In this document: in pieces, positions 8,423-16,155 of the stretch
Layout: each line of letters opens with the position of its first letter
Position numbering within the stretch: the stretch's first letter is position 1
Assembly (NCBI GenBank): GCA_018816945.1
Contig: JAHIVC010000059.1
Location: 1-54,371, forward strand
Direction of reading: 5' to 3'
DNA length: 54,371 nt
Origin: Bacteroidota bacterium
GTDB taxonomy: Bacteria; Bacteroidota; Bacteroidia; Bacteroidales; GCA-2711565
Program-made: the position numbers and the translations under genes
Notes under the pieces: model-generated
Database searches by the model: none
What the model saw: the letters and a program-made list of their open reading frames with translations, nothing else
Told to the model about the DNA's origin: nothing

Positions 8423-8818
8423 TTATTGAACCACCGCAATAGCTTCAATCTCAACCAACAAACCCGGGTCAATCAGAGAACTGACTTGAACCATAGTAGC
8501 AACAGGTTTGATATCCTTAAAAAATTCACCATGTGCTCGTCCAATTTCTTCCCAATTTGAAATATCAGTGACAAACATGCGAGTGCAAACAACATTTTTA
8601 AGCTGACCACCTGCTTCAATAATTGCAGCTTCGATTTTTTTAAGGATATAAATGGATTGAGTATAAGGATCATTAATCCCAACAATACTATTATCCGAAT
8701 GGGCGGTAGTTCCGGCAATAAAAATCATATTGCCTGCTCGAACCGCTCTTGAATATCCTACTATGTTCTCCCATTTACCACCTGAAGAAATATTTTTTCT
8801 ATCCATTCCAGACTCCAT
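8423..8818 (-). CDS. Rid (YjgF/YER057c/UK114) family protein lacking the catalytic Arg
   Basis: Rid proteins are small trimeric proteins; RidA hydrolyses reactive imines such as 2-aminoacrylate. The fold signatures are present: IFIAGTTAHSD, the TRMFVTDISNWEEIGRAHGEFF segment, and the terminal VEIEAIAVVQ. In RidA the active-site Arg (Arg105 in E. coli) lies in PARSCVEV. The matching stretch here reads PVATMVQV, so the position is Ala. That places it outside the imine-deaminase RidA group, in one of the Rid subfamilies of unknown activity. The start could be Met1 or Met5. It lies just upstream of the DUF1761 gene. Confidence 0.85.
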   Translation of the reverse strand: MESGMDRKNISSGGKWENIVGYSRAVRAGNMIFIAGTTAHSDNSIVGINDPYTQSIYILKKIEAAIIEAGGQLKNVVCTRMFVTDISNWEEIGRAHGEFFKDIKPVATMVQVSSLIDPGLLVEIEAIAVVQ

Positions 8819-8914
8819 TTAATTGAAACTTAAGTCAATTTGAAAATTATGCAGTAAATAAATTTTTTGGATGATGGTAATTATTTCAGAAATAAACACT
8901 TAAGAACTTTAAGC

Positions 8915-9289
8915 TTATTTTATTTTATTTTTGAACTCATTAAATGCAGCCTCAACCTGATCATCAAAAGTTTGTTGTAAAGCTTCATAAGCCTCAATTA
9001 ATTTTAAAGCTTTATCAGTTACAATCGAATTTCCGCCATTTTTTCCGCCTCGCTGCCGATCCAATAATTGATAACCCAAAAATTCCTCTGCTTTTTTCAA
9101 ATCGCCCCAGGCTTTTCTGTAGCTAATACCCAAATCATCGGAAGCTGCTTTTAGCGATTTATCATTTGCGATATGTTTAAGTAAACGATATTCGGTATCG
9201 CCAACTATCCCGTTACCGGTGATAGATGATAGCCACACTTTATAATTCAGCAGGACTTTATGATGCCCGTTTTTTTCGTTTATTGCCAT
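8915..9289 (-). CDS. ModE-type winged-helix regulator without molybdate-binding domain
   Basis: The 124-residue protein matches the DNA-binding half of ModE. It has a winged helix with SLKAASDDLGISYRKAW (residues 45-61) as the helix-turn-helix and a GG-rich wing (RQRGGKNGG, 79-86), followed by a helix for dimerisation. The TOBE/MOP metal-binding domain found after it in E. coli ModE is missing, as in many short homologues. ModE-type proteins control molybdate or tungstate uptake and cofactor enzymes. With a tungsten-type oxidoreductase 3 kb away, a role in Mo/W regulation is plausible, but no operator is identified. A good -7 box lies upstream. Confidence 0.83.
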   Translation of the reverse strand: MAINEKNGHHKVLLNYKVWLSSITGNGIVGDTEYRLLKHIANDKSLKAASDDLGISYRKAWGDLKKAEEFLGYQLLDRQRGGKNGGNSIVTDKALKLIEAYEALQQTFDDQVEAAFNEFKNKIK

Positions 9290-9324
9290 ATACTTTTGTT
9301 AGGAATCTTCGTTTATACCGTAGG

Positions 9325-9332
9325 CAAAATTA
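9325..9332 (-). promoter_or_regulatory. Promoter -7 box for the ModE-type gene
   Basis: On the minus strand TAATTTTG matches TAnnTTTG exactly and would start transcription near 9318, about 30 bases before the ATG. Confidence 0.5.
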
Positions 9333-9335
9333 TAA

Positions 9336-9362
9336 AAAAAGGACATGAAAACACGTGTCCTT
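9336..9362 (-). terminator. Terminator after ppnP
   Basis: AAGGACA pairs with TGTCCTT and the stem is followed on the minus strand by seven T. It separates ppnP from the ModE-type gene, which has its own promoter box immediately after. Confidence 0.7.
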
Positions 9363-9384
9363 ATACATTTGTTGCCGACTTAAA

Positions 9385-9666
9385 TTAAACGTACAAACAG
9401 CGATAACTGGTATCACCCTTAACTTTTACTTTAAACTTCACATCTTTTGCAACGATAAAAGTTTCAAAAGCTTTGTAAGTTTTCCATTCAGTTTCATTTG
9501 GCTGCTGAATAGTCATCTCACCTGAGGTTACGGTCATGTGCTCGATGGTCCCGGTGCCGAAAACATATTCACCGGCCGACATAACTCCAATGGTTGCAGG
9601 TCCTTCTGCTGTTTCAAAAGCAATTGATTTAACGTTGCCGTCGAAATATTCGTTTGTTTTAAACAT
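9385..9666 (-). CDS. ppnP: Pyrimidine/purine nucleoside phosphorylase
   Basis: PpnP (formerly YaiE, DUF1255) is a small cupin that phosphorolyses several nucleosides to the base and ribose 1-phosphate. The 93-residue length is normal. Family marks are the start MFKTNEYFDGNVKSIAF, the GEYVFGTGTIEHMTVTSGE block (residues 32-50) that forms the cupin core, and the end YRCLYV. The start codon is clear and a TACATTTG promoter box lies about 40 bases upstream. It forms a single-gene unit with its own terminator. Confidence 0.92.
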   Translation of the reverse strand: MFKTNEYFDGNVKSIAFETAEGPATIGVMSAGEYVFGTGTIEHMTVTSGEMTIQQPNETEWKTYKAFETFIVAKDVKFKVKVKGDTSYRCLYV

Positions 9667-9706
9667 GATAAAATTCCTTTAGTTAATTGATAATAATTTC
9701 ACAATG

Positions 9707-9714
9707 CAAATGTA
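9707..9714 (-). promoter_or_regulatory. ppnP promoter -7 box
   Basis: TACATTTG on the minus strand is an exact TAnnTTTG match; the start of transcription would be near 9700, about 34 bases before the ATG. Confidence 0.5.
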
Positions 9715-9742
9715 GGAATTTAAGCATCATTTGCCGTATTAT

Positions 9743-12223
9743 TTATTCATATTTCAATGCTTCCACCGGATTAATTATTGCTGCTTTTGCCGAGTGAAAC
9801 GAGACCGTTAATAAACATAGGATCAAAGATGATAATCCGGCACCTACAAAAATCCGGTAATCCATCATGCTTTGGTATTCGAAATTTTGTAACCACTTTT
9901 CCATATAATAATAAGTCAAAGGAATGGCAATGATATTCGCAACTATGGTGATAGCGAAGAACTGTCGCAACAAACGAATGATTATGTTCAAAACACTGGC
10001 ACCCATTGTTTTTCGGATCACAATTTCCCGCGTTTTTTTCTGTGCAATAAAGAGGGAAAGGCCAAATAATCCAAGCGATGCAATGAGGATTGCTATAATA
10101 GCGAAAAACCCTATGAGTTTTGCCAGGTTCATTTCCGTTTTGTACATCTGCTCAATATAAGTGTCGGTAAAGCTGTATTCGAAAGGAGTATTTGGATTAA
10201 TTTCTTTCCACTTACGCTCAATAAAAGAAAGGGTTTCAGCAGTGTTTTCCCCGCTCAGTTTAATTACGATCTGCCTCATATAACGGGGACCAGAACGATC
10301 GCTCATGTTCAACATTACAGGCAATACTTTTTCGGTCAGCGATTTGGAGTGATAGTTTTTAACGATACCTACAATCATTAAATCCTCATCCATAAACCTG
10401 AATTTCTCTGTAAGCGGATTAGCAACATTAAATTCCTTTATAAACTGTTCGTTTACTATCACGGCTCTCCGATCGGTTCTACTTTTACTGTCAAAGGATC
10501 GGCCTTCAATTATTTCTATTTCAAGGGTTTCGATGTAATCATAATCCACCGAATTGCTTTCATAAATAAGAAGATCCTTGGTGTTTTCAGGTAAGCTGCC
10601 ACCACTCGAGCTGTACCAGTATTTTCGTCCGGATCCTGGAAGGATGGCACTTCCGGCAACCACAAAAGTTGTATTAAAAGCCGGGGGATCAGAAGATGCA
10701 CTCGAAACATACAAAACATCCGGATTTGTCAATAGCTCTGCTTTTAGAGAAAGGTATTTATCCGAAATACTTTTGTTTTTGGCGGCGACGGAAATCAAAT
10801 TTTCCTTATTAAAGCCAAGCACCTTATTTTCTTTCATGAATAATACCTGATTGTAAATAACTCCGGCACAAATAATCAATCCGATAAATATGATCAATTG
10901 CACTACAATTAGAGCTTTTTGAAAAAAGGAACCTTTCAGCCCTAAGTTAATCTGACTCCTGAATACATCAACGGGTTTAAAAGAAGAAAGATAAAAAGAG
11001 AGATAACTGCCCGACATAACTCCCGAAAAGAGAGAGATAAGTAGTAAAATTACCATAATAATTGGATTGCTGAATATGGCCAGTTCGATTGATTTTCCAA
11101 AAAGTTCATTCAGTCGTGGTAAAAAAAGATCAGCAATTAGAATGGCAAACGGGATGGATAAAAGTGAAAGAAAGATAGATTCACTCAAGACCTGTTTCAT
11201 GATTTTCGCACGGGTTGCACCAATTACTTTTCGCAATCCGATTTCCTTGGAACGGCTTAGCGATTTGGCGGTTGATAAAATGATATAGTTAATGATGGCA
11301 ATGAGTAAGATTAATATAGCAATACCACCGAAAAGATAAATTTGTGTCAAGCTTCCTTTGTTTTCCACATCTGAGATAAAACGCTCAGAAAACAGGTGTA
11401 CCTCTCGTAAGGGTTGCAAATTATAATCATACATAAATGCTTTTCCAAGAGGATAGTTAAAGGAGATATTTGTTTTGATAAATTGAGGAAATTTTTCAAT
11501 AAGCTGCTTTGGGTCATGCGATTGGGAAAGAAGTATATAGGTCAGGAATTCATTTGACCCCCAACTTTCGAAGGAAGGACTTGTCTTTTGACGGTTAATA
11601 CTTTCATAACCCCAGATAGTGGTGTAAATGGGCAGGATGAAATCGGCCTGAATATGGGAGTTTACGGGAAAGTCTTCAATCACCGCAGTTATTTGTTGTG
11701 GATAAACCTTTTCACGATGGGTGATTTCAAGAATTTTTCCAATTGGATTTTCATTAGGAAAATATTTATCGGCAGTTGATTTTGTGATTATCACCGAATT
11801 GTTTTCGGTAAGTGGATTTTGAGAATTCCCATAGAGGATTTTGAATGAAAACATTTCAAAAAAGGTAGAATCTGCCTGAATAAAGGTTTTTTCTTTAATA
11901 AAGTTTTCTCCCATCCTCACTGTATATTCCATTTCACGGATCCTACAGGTTTTTTCAATTTCAGGAAAGGTAGCTTTTAATCCCGGTGCAAGTTTAAAAG
12001 GTGCCCGGGCATCTATATTTCCTGTTTTTTGTCCAGTACTGGTAACCCGGTAAATTTGATCTGTATATTGGTGGAATCGATCGAAATTAATATCATGCAG
12101 CACATAAAGCAATAAAAGTAAACTTGCTGCGGTACCCATTGAAAAACCGATTAGGTTGATTAAGGTGTAAAGCTTATTTCGGAAGATGTTTCTGAAAATA
12201 ATTTTGAAATAATGTATTATCAT
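9743..12223 (-). CDS. ABC transporter permease with two MacB-FtsX modules
   Basis: An 826-residue inner-membrane protein with eight predicted membrane helices. It has an N-terminal anchor (about 21-41), a large periplasmic MacB-type domain, a first FtsX module (about 290-405) with the cytoplasmic-loop motif KEIGLRKVIGATR, a second periplasmic region, and a second FtsX module (about 700-820) with REIVIRKTMGASV. This double layout is typical of the large Bacteroidota FtsX family, often near antimicrobial-peptide or stress transporters. No ATPase subunit is adjacent, so the partner must be encoded elsewhere. Substrate is unknown. The last residues (NPVEALKYE) are the family end. Confidence 0.88.
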   Translation of the reverse strand: MIIHYFKIIFRNIFRNKLYTLINLIGFSMGTAASLLLLLYVLHDINFDRFHQYTDQIYRVTSTGQKTGNIDARAPFKLAPGLKATFPEIEKTCRIREMEYTVRMGENFIKEKTFIQADSTFFEMFSFKILYGNSQNPLTENNSVIITKSTADKYFPNENPIGKILEITHREKVYPQQITAVIEDFPVNSHIQADFILPIYTTIWGYESINRQKTSPSFESWGSNEFLTYILLSQSHDPKQLIEKFPQFIKTNISFNYPLGKAFMYDYNLQPLREVHLFSERFISDVENKGSLTQIYLFGGIAILILLIAIINYIILSTAKSLSRSKEIGLRKVIGATRAKIMKQVLSESIFLSLLSIPFAILIADLFLPRLNELFGKSIELAIFSNPIIMVILLLISLFSGVMSGSYLSFYLSSFKPVDVFRSQINLGLKGSFFQKALIVVQLIIFIGLIICAGVIYNQVLFMKENKVLGFNKENLISVAAKNKSISDKYLSLKAELLTNPDVLYVSSASSDPPAFNTTFVVAGSAILPGSGRKYWYSSSGGSLPENTKDLLIYESNSVDYDYIETLEIEIIEGRSFDSKSRTDRRAVIVNEQFIKEFNVANPLTEKFRFMDEDLMIVGIVKNYHSKSLTEKVLPVMLNMSDRSGPRYMRQIVIKLSGENTAETLSFIERKWKEINPNTPFEYSFTDTYIEQMYKTEMNLAKLIGFFAIIAILIASLGLFGLSLFIAQKKTREIVIRKTMGASVLNIIIRLLRQFFAITIVANIIAIPLTYYYMEKWLQNFEYQSMMDYRIFVGAGLSSLILCLLTVSFHSAKAAIINPVEALKYE

Positions 12224-12413
12224 GTTAATTATTTTGATTAATTAAAATCTGCATTTTTAATTTCATACACGAATAAAAATCAGCAACTAAGTATTTAGTT
12301 TTGCTAAAATCATGCCATAACTAAAATCGATTAAAGATTTATATATCAAGGTATTTATTAGGTTTGGCTAAAACAAGCTGATCGTTATTGGACACTGAAT
12401 GATCGTTTACGAA

Positions 12414-12446
12414 CAAAAAAAGGCTGCCTTAGGTAGGGCAGCCTTA
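12414..12446 (-). terminator. Terminator after the aldehyde ferredoxin oxidoreductase gene
   Basis: A perfect 9-bp stem AAGGCTGCC with GGCAGCCTT is followed on the minus strand by a run of T, 21 bases past the stop. Confidence 0.85.
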
Positions 12447-12466
12447 AAACTGGTTTTTTAATTTAA

Positions 12467-14626
12467 TTAATCCTCCTGATGAGGGCCTACTAATTCAAGA
12501 AGCTCGGGTAAATCCATACCCAATTTTTTTAAATGTGAAATTTTTGGAACACCATTTTTCGTCCATCCTCTGCGTGAGTATACTGCATCAAGCAATTTTT
12601 CATATTGTGCTTCGCGATGCTTACGGGTGATGGCCATTTTTTCTTGGGTTGTTTTTCCAACCGGATCAATGCCAATGATTTCTTTCATTTGTTTGTCGTA
12701 TCGTTCTGCTCTTGATTCATATTCTTCAACAGTAACAGGGCCAGCAGCACGATATGGTTGTGCATCATATTTCCTCACCCCAAATCCTTTGCGGAGATTA
12801 AAAATACGTTGAAAATTATAAACACGTTCCGACATGGTTATCAGTTCTTCTTTACTGAAATCTTTGCCGGTTACGGCTTTATATATGGCTACATAGTTGT
12901 CAACGTGTTCCGGAACTTTTGCAGGTTCCGAGGTTTCAGCATTGTTTGTTGGTTCAACATCATTCCACGGAAGTTTACATAAACCTACCAACCCAAACCA
13001 GGTTCTGAACATTGGGAAATAATGCAGCGCTTCGGCTTTAGCTTCGAAAGTCGGGATTTGGTTATTAACCATGTCCATAAATATTAACCAGGCTTCATCG
13101 TGTTGCGGGCCTTTATTGGTCATGGCAAATCCACCTTGTTGAGCTAGTGATTCTTTCGAAATATATTCTGAATATTCAAGGCCTTTATTTTCCATCGCAA
13201 TATCCTGGATGAAATTTGGATCGCCCCAACCATTTTTAATAAATAGTTGTTTCATCTTCCGAACACCCATTCCGGCAATCACACCAAAACCTTCACCTCG
13301 GGCTAAGCGATGAAGAAGTTCCATTGCAGAATCTGCATTTCCGAAATTTAATTTTAAACCTCCGGTTCTTTCTTCATTCAAAATGCCATTTTCGTAGCAT
13401 TCCATTATGAAAGCAAGCAGGGTTCCCCATGAAATGGTACAAATACCATAAGTATCGCAATAAAAGTTTGCTTCAATTACATAATCCGGGTTAAATATTC
13501 CACAGTTTGATCCAAGACCACCTGCATTTTCATATTCAGGGCCGTCAACAATTACTTTATCTCCGGCATAGGGGCCTGTTCTTAATTGATAATTATCAAC
13601 TCCTTTGGCACAAGCCATATTGCAACCTATCCAACATCCGTCAGGAATGCCTTGGGTAAATCTGCTTTTCCAAACTTCTGAATCAATCAACTTCGAATCA
13701 GGATGGCTTCCGAATTTATAATTATGAGTAGGAAGGAGATCGTAATTATCCATTATTTCAACAAGGTGAGCGGTTCCTTTGGTTCGCATTTCGCATTGCG
13801 AATCATCAAGGTCACGTATTTCTTTGTTGAAGGTTTTGCCTCTTTCCATGATGGCCTGTAAATCTTTTACATCATTCAAATTTCCTTTAACTCCGGGAAT
13901 CTTAGCAACGATGGCCCTTATTTTTTTGTCGCGGAATACTGTTCCAATACCGCCGCGTCCGGCTTGTTTTAATCTAACAAGTTTCCTTTTAGGATCGTAA
14001 AAACTAAAGTTTAGCATTCCAATCAATGAATGGTCCGCAGCTGCTCCTGTTGAAACGATGCCAATATTTTTTTTGTCTTTTTCATCATCGGCAAACATTT
14101 CTGTAAGCGTTTCAGTTAAAACATGACTATCAATAGGTTCGTTAGGAGCTTCAAAAATTTCAACTTTATGGTTCACCCCATCAATGTAAATGATTACATC
14201 ATTTTTTGCTTTTCCCTGAAGTTCAATTGCATCAAAACCTGAGAATTTTAAAAATGGACCAAAAAATCCGCCCACGTTACTATCCATGATCGATTCTGTT
14301 TGGGGAGAGATGGTAACAACGATCGATTTTCCGGAACCTGAATATTGTGTAATCCCACCAATTGGTCCTGAAGAAATTACGATTTCGTTTTCAGGATCGT
14401 TCCATTTGGTTTCAGGTTTGGTTGCATCCCATAAAAGTCTCAATCCATAGCCCTTACCGCCAATGAATTTTTCTTTCATCGCTGCAGGAACTTTTTTTTC
14501 GGTCACATCAGCAGAGCCAACATTTATATGCAACACTTTGTCGGTATATCCTCGGTGTAAAGGGGTCCACTCATATTTCCATTCTTTGAGCATTTTGTGG
14601 CTGTTTTTCATTTCTGCAATATTCAT
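12467..14626 (-). CDS. Tungsten-type aldehyde:ferredoxin oxidoreductase
   Basis: The enzyme family oxidises aldehydes to acids (or reduces acids) with ferredoxin, using a tungsten bis-pyranopterin and one 4Fe-4S cluster. The 719-residue protein has the N-terminal pterin domain (GGKGYGLRLLWD, SSGPIGGITQYSGSGK, SNVGGFFGPFLKFSGFDAI) and then the helical domains. Candidate cluster ligands are Cys331, Cys335, Cys339 (DGCWIGCNMACAKG) and Cys550 (GLCKLPWND). The spacing C-x3-C-x3-C differs from C-x2-C-x3-C of classical Pyrococcus AOR, which suggests a separate subfamily. The family also holds formaldehyde, glyceraldehyde-3-phosphate and benzoyl-CoA reductase (BamB) enzymes, so the substrate is open. 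A ThiF/ThiS pair for cofactor sulfur chemistry lies divergently upstream. Confidence 0.88.
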   Translation of the reverse strand: MNIAEMKNSHKMLKEWKYEWTPLHRGYTDKVLHINVGSADVTEKKVPAAMKEKFIGGKGYGLRLLWDATKPETKWNDPENEIVISSGPIGGITQYSGSGKSIVVTISPQTESIMDSNVGGFFGPFLKFSGFDAIELQGKAKNDVIIYIDGVNHKVEIFEAPNEPIDSHVLTETLTEMFADDEKDKKNIGIVSTGAAADHSLIGMLNFSFYDPKRKLVRLKQAGRGGIGTVFRDKKIRAIVAKIPGVKGNLNDVKDLQAIMERGKTFNKEIRDLDDSQCEMRTKGTAHLVEIMDNYDLLPTHNYKFGSHPDSKLIDSEVWKSRFTQGIPDGCWIGCNMACAKGVDNYQLRTGPYAGDKVIVDGPEYENAGGLGSNCGIFNPDYVIEANFYCDTYGICTISWGTLLAFIMECYENGILNEERTGGLKLNFGNADSAMELLHRLARGEGFGVIAGMGVRKMKQLFIKNGWGDPNFIQDIAMENKGLEYSEYISKESLAQQGGFAMTNKGPQHDEAWLIFMDMVNNQIPTFEAKAEALHYFPMFRTWFGLVGLCKLPWNDVEPTNNAETSEPAKVPEHVDNYVAIYKAVTGKDFSKEELITMSERVYNFQRIFNLRKGFGVRKYDAQPYRAAGPVTVEEYESRAERYDKQMKEIIGIDPVGKTTQEKMAITRKHREAQYEKLLDAVYSRRGWTKNGVPKISHLKKLGMDLPELLELVGPHQED

Positions 14627-15003
14627 ATCAATATAGGTTATGATTTATTGTTAATTTTTTAACAAAAATAATTAATTAAAATCAGATGGAATTAAAATGT
14701 AATAAAAAAGAGATATGTAAATTTTTGCATATCGCAGAAATAATTAATAATTAGCTGACTTTTAATGATTCATCCTACATATTTAGAATTGTTATAAATT
14801 CACTATACCCATATTAATCATATCTTTGTAATTTAGCTTAGGTATTTTTATGGTTCTATAAGATATAAGGACTTAAAGTGAGCTAAAGTTTGGAGTGCCT
14901 ATAGTATTTGAAAAATAAGATGAAATTCAGGAAATATTTGACTCAATCTTATGATGTTAAACTCCAGACAATTTAGGCACTTTAAACTTTAGGCAATTAA
15001 GTG
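14627..15003. other. Divergent regulatory gap between the oxidoreductase and thiF
   Basis: This 377-base gap holds a minus-strand -7 box TATTTTTG (14670-14663) about 37 bases before the oxidoreductase start, and a plus-strand box TATCTTTG (14821-14828) toward thiF. The thiF leader of about 165 bases contains a 19-bp long-range stem described separately. No coding region is seen. Confidence 0.5.
14883..14992 (+). repeat. Long inverted repeat in the thiF leader
   Basis: CTAAAGTTTGGAGTGCCTA (14883-14901) pairs along all 19 positions with TAGGCACTTTAAACTTTAG (14974-14992), counting two G-U pairs. The 72-base loop is AT-rich. The right arm ends 11 bases before the thiF ATG, so the stem would lie close to the ribosome site. 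It may be a regulatory RNA or a relic of an inverted mobile repeat. Confidence 0.6.
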
Positions 15004-15618
15004 ATGACATTTAAAGAAATAAAAGCAATACTTAAGAAAAAAAGAGTCGGGATAGCCGGATGCGGTGGTTTGGGGTCGAATTGCGCGGTAGCACTGGCAC
15101 GCACCGGAATTGGAAAACTTGTGCTGGCCGATTTTGATGTAGTCAGAAAATCAAACCTAAACCGACAGCATTTTTTTACAGATCAGTTAGGGCAAAAAAA
15201 AGTATTTGCACTTGAGGATAATTTATTTTTCATTAATCCAGATGTGAAAATCGAATCTCATCATATTAAACTTGATCCTGAAAGTATTATTAAAATTTTC
15301 AGTGAGTGTGATGTTATTATCGAGGCTTTTGACGAGGCTGAGATGAAACAAATGATTATTGAAACAGTACTTGATAAATTCCCTGGTAAACCCATTATTT
15401 CCGGTATGGGAATGGCCGGTTATGGTGATAGTAATTCAATAAGGATGGAGCAGCATGATAACTTATATATTTGTGGCGACATGAAAACTGGAATTTCAGA
15501 AGAAACGCCACCACTGGCACCTCGGGTTGGAATAGTGGCAATGATGCAGGCAAATCAGGCAATTCAGATATTGCTTGCCTCTGAAAGCTACCTAGGGTTT
15601 AAAAAAGCAAGAGAATAA
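15004..15618 (+). CDS. thiF: ThiF-type sulfur-carrier adenylyltransferase, short form
   Basis: ThiF/MoeB enzymes use ATP to adenylate the C-terminal Gly of a ThiS/MoaD carrier. The protein (about 205 residues) has the nucleotide loop GIAGCGGLGSN near residue 20, then DFDVVRKSNLNRQHFF with the conserved Asp and Arg. It lacks the CxxC zinc pairs of full-length ThiF/MoeB, which fits the short ThiF family 2. The frame can begin one codon earlier at a GTG, but ATG at 15004 is preferred. It is followed by a ThiS-like gene and sits opposite a tungsten oxidoreductase, so it may activate sulfur for the pyranopterin instead of thiamine; no thi or moa genes are nearby to decide. Confidence 0.85.
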   Translation: MTFKEIKAILKKKRVGIAGCGGLGSNCAVALARTGIGKLVLADFDVVRKSNLNRQHFFTDQLGQKKVFALEDNLFFINPDVKIESHHIKLDPESIIKIFSECDVIIEAFDEAEMKQMIIETVLDKFPGKPIISGMGMAGYGDSNSIRMEQHDNLYICGDMKTGISEETPPLAPRVGIVAMMQANQAIQILLASESYLGFKKARE

Positions 15619-15670
15619 AATTTTAATTATACAAGATGTTAGACGCTAGACATTAGATAGTAAATAGTCT

Positions 15671-15696
15671 AAAATCTAAAGTATAAAATCTAAAGT
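15671..15696 (+). repeat. Short direct repeat between thiF and thiS
   Basis: The unit AAAATCTAAAGT occurs twice with a 14-base period in an AT-rich spacer of about 88 bases, surrounded by similar degenerate CTAAA-type words. It resembles the CTAAAGT words of the thiF leader arms. Confidence 0.5.
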
Positions 15697-15706
15697 CTAA
15701 ACAAAA

Positions 15707-15910
15707 ATGAAAATTATATTAAATAACCGCGAAGAAGTTATTGAACGAGAGAATCTTACAGTTGAAGAATTGATCCAATATAAAAATTACACCTTTAAAT
15801 TATTGGTTACAAAAATAAATGAGCAACTGGTTAAAAAGGATGAGCGTAAAACTACCTTTATCAAAAATGGGGATAAGGTTGTCGTATTACACATGATTAG
15901 TGGGGGATGA
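15707..15910 (+). CDS. thiS: ThiS/MoaD-like sulfur carrier protein
   Basis: A 67-residue beta-grasp protein that ends in Gly-Gly (MISGG), the site that ThiF-type enzymes adenylate and that then carries sulfur as a thiocarboxylate. The N-terminal MKIILNNREEVI and the NGDKVVVLHMISGG ending match the ThiS/MoaD family and length. It follows thiF by 88 bases in the same direction. Family members serve thiamine or pterin cofactor synthesis; beside the oxidoreductase a role in tungsten or molybdenum cofactor assembly is plausible. ThiS and MoaD cannot be separated on sequence alone here. Confidence 0.82.
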   Translation: MKIILNNREEVIERENLTVEELIQYKNYTFKLLVTKINEQLVKKDERKTTFIKNGDKVVVLHMISGG

Positions 15911-15953
15911 TCTAATTTGCTGATGAGTTAATTAGTTGATGTGCTAATGGATT

Positions 15954-16000
15954 GGGATGGTTTCCCGATCCCGAAAAAATTCGGGTCGGGACGCCATCCC
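15954..16000. repeat. GC-rich palindromic repeat
   Basis: GGGATGG pairs with CCATCCC, and inside it TCCCGATCCCGAA pairs with TTCGGGTCGGGA with one bulged base, around an A-rich loop. There is no T run, so it is not a simple terminator. Its right edge GGACGCCATCCC recurs with one change as GGAAGCCATCCC at 24871 and 25123. Confidence 0.75.
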
Positions 16001-16051
16001 TTACTTGTTTTTTTGACAGCATCTTACACCAAACTTGTAACAAATTCCCCG

Positions 16052-16059
16052 TACTTTTG
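16052..16059 (+). promoter_or_regulatory. Promoter -7 box for the sensor kinase operon
   Basis: TACTTTTG is an exact TAnnTTTG match, giving a start near 16066 and a leader of about 90 bases before the kinase ATG. Confidence 0.45.
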
Positions 16060-16155
16060 TGTCATAATTTAGAATAGAACATTTCACCTCTTCATTTATA
16101 AAAATTTCCGTATATTCGATTTTTATTGCTCCCCATTTATTTAAAATTCAAAGAA

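Noticed and set aside
9743-12223. Defence or toxin export role for the FtsX-type permease
   Set aside because: The family is abundant in Bacteroidota and no ATPase, toxin or immunity gene is adjacent, so no specific role can be supported.
15954-16000. Intrinsic terminator for thiF-thiS
   Set aside because: The stem is strong but no T run follows it on either strand, and its edge recurs elsewhere as a repeat.
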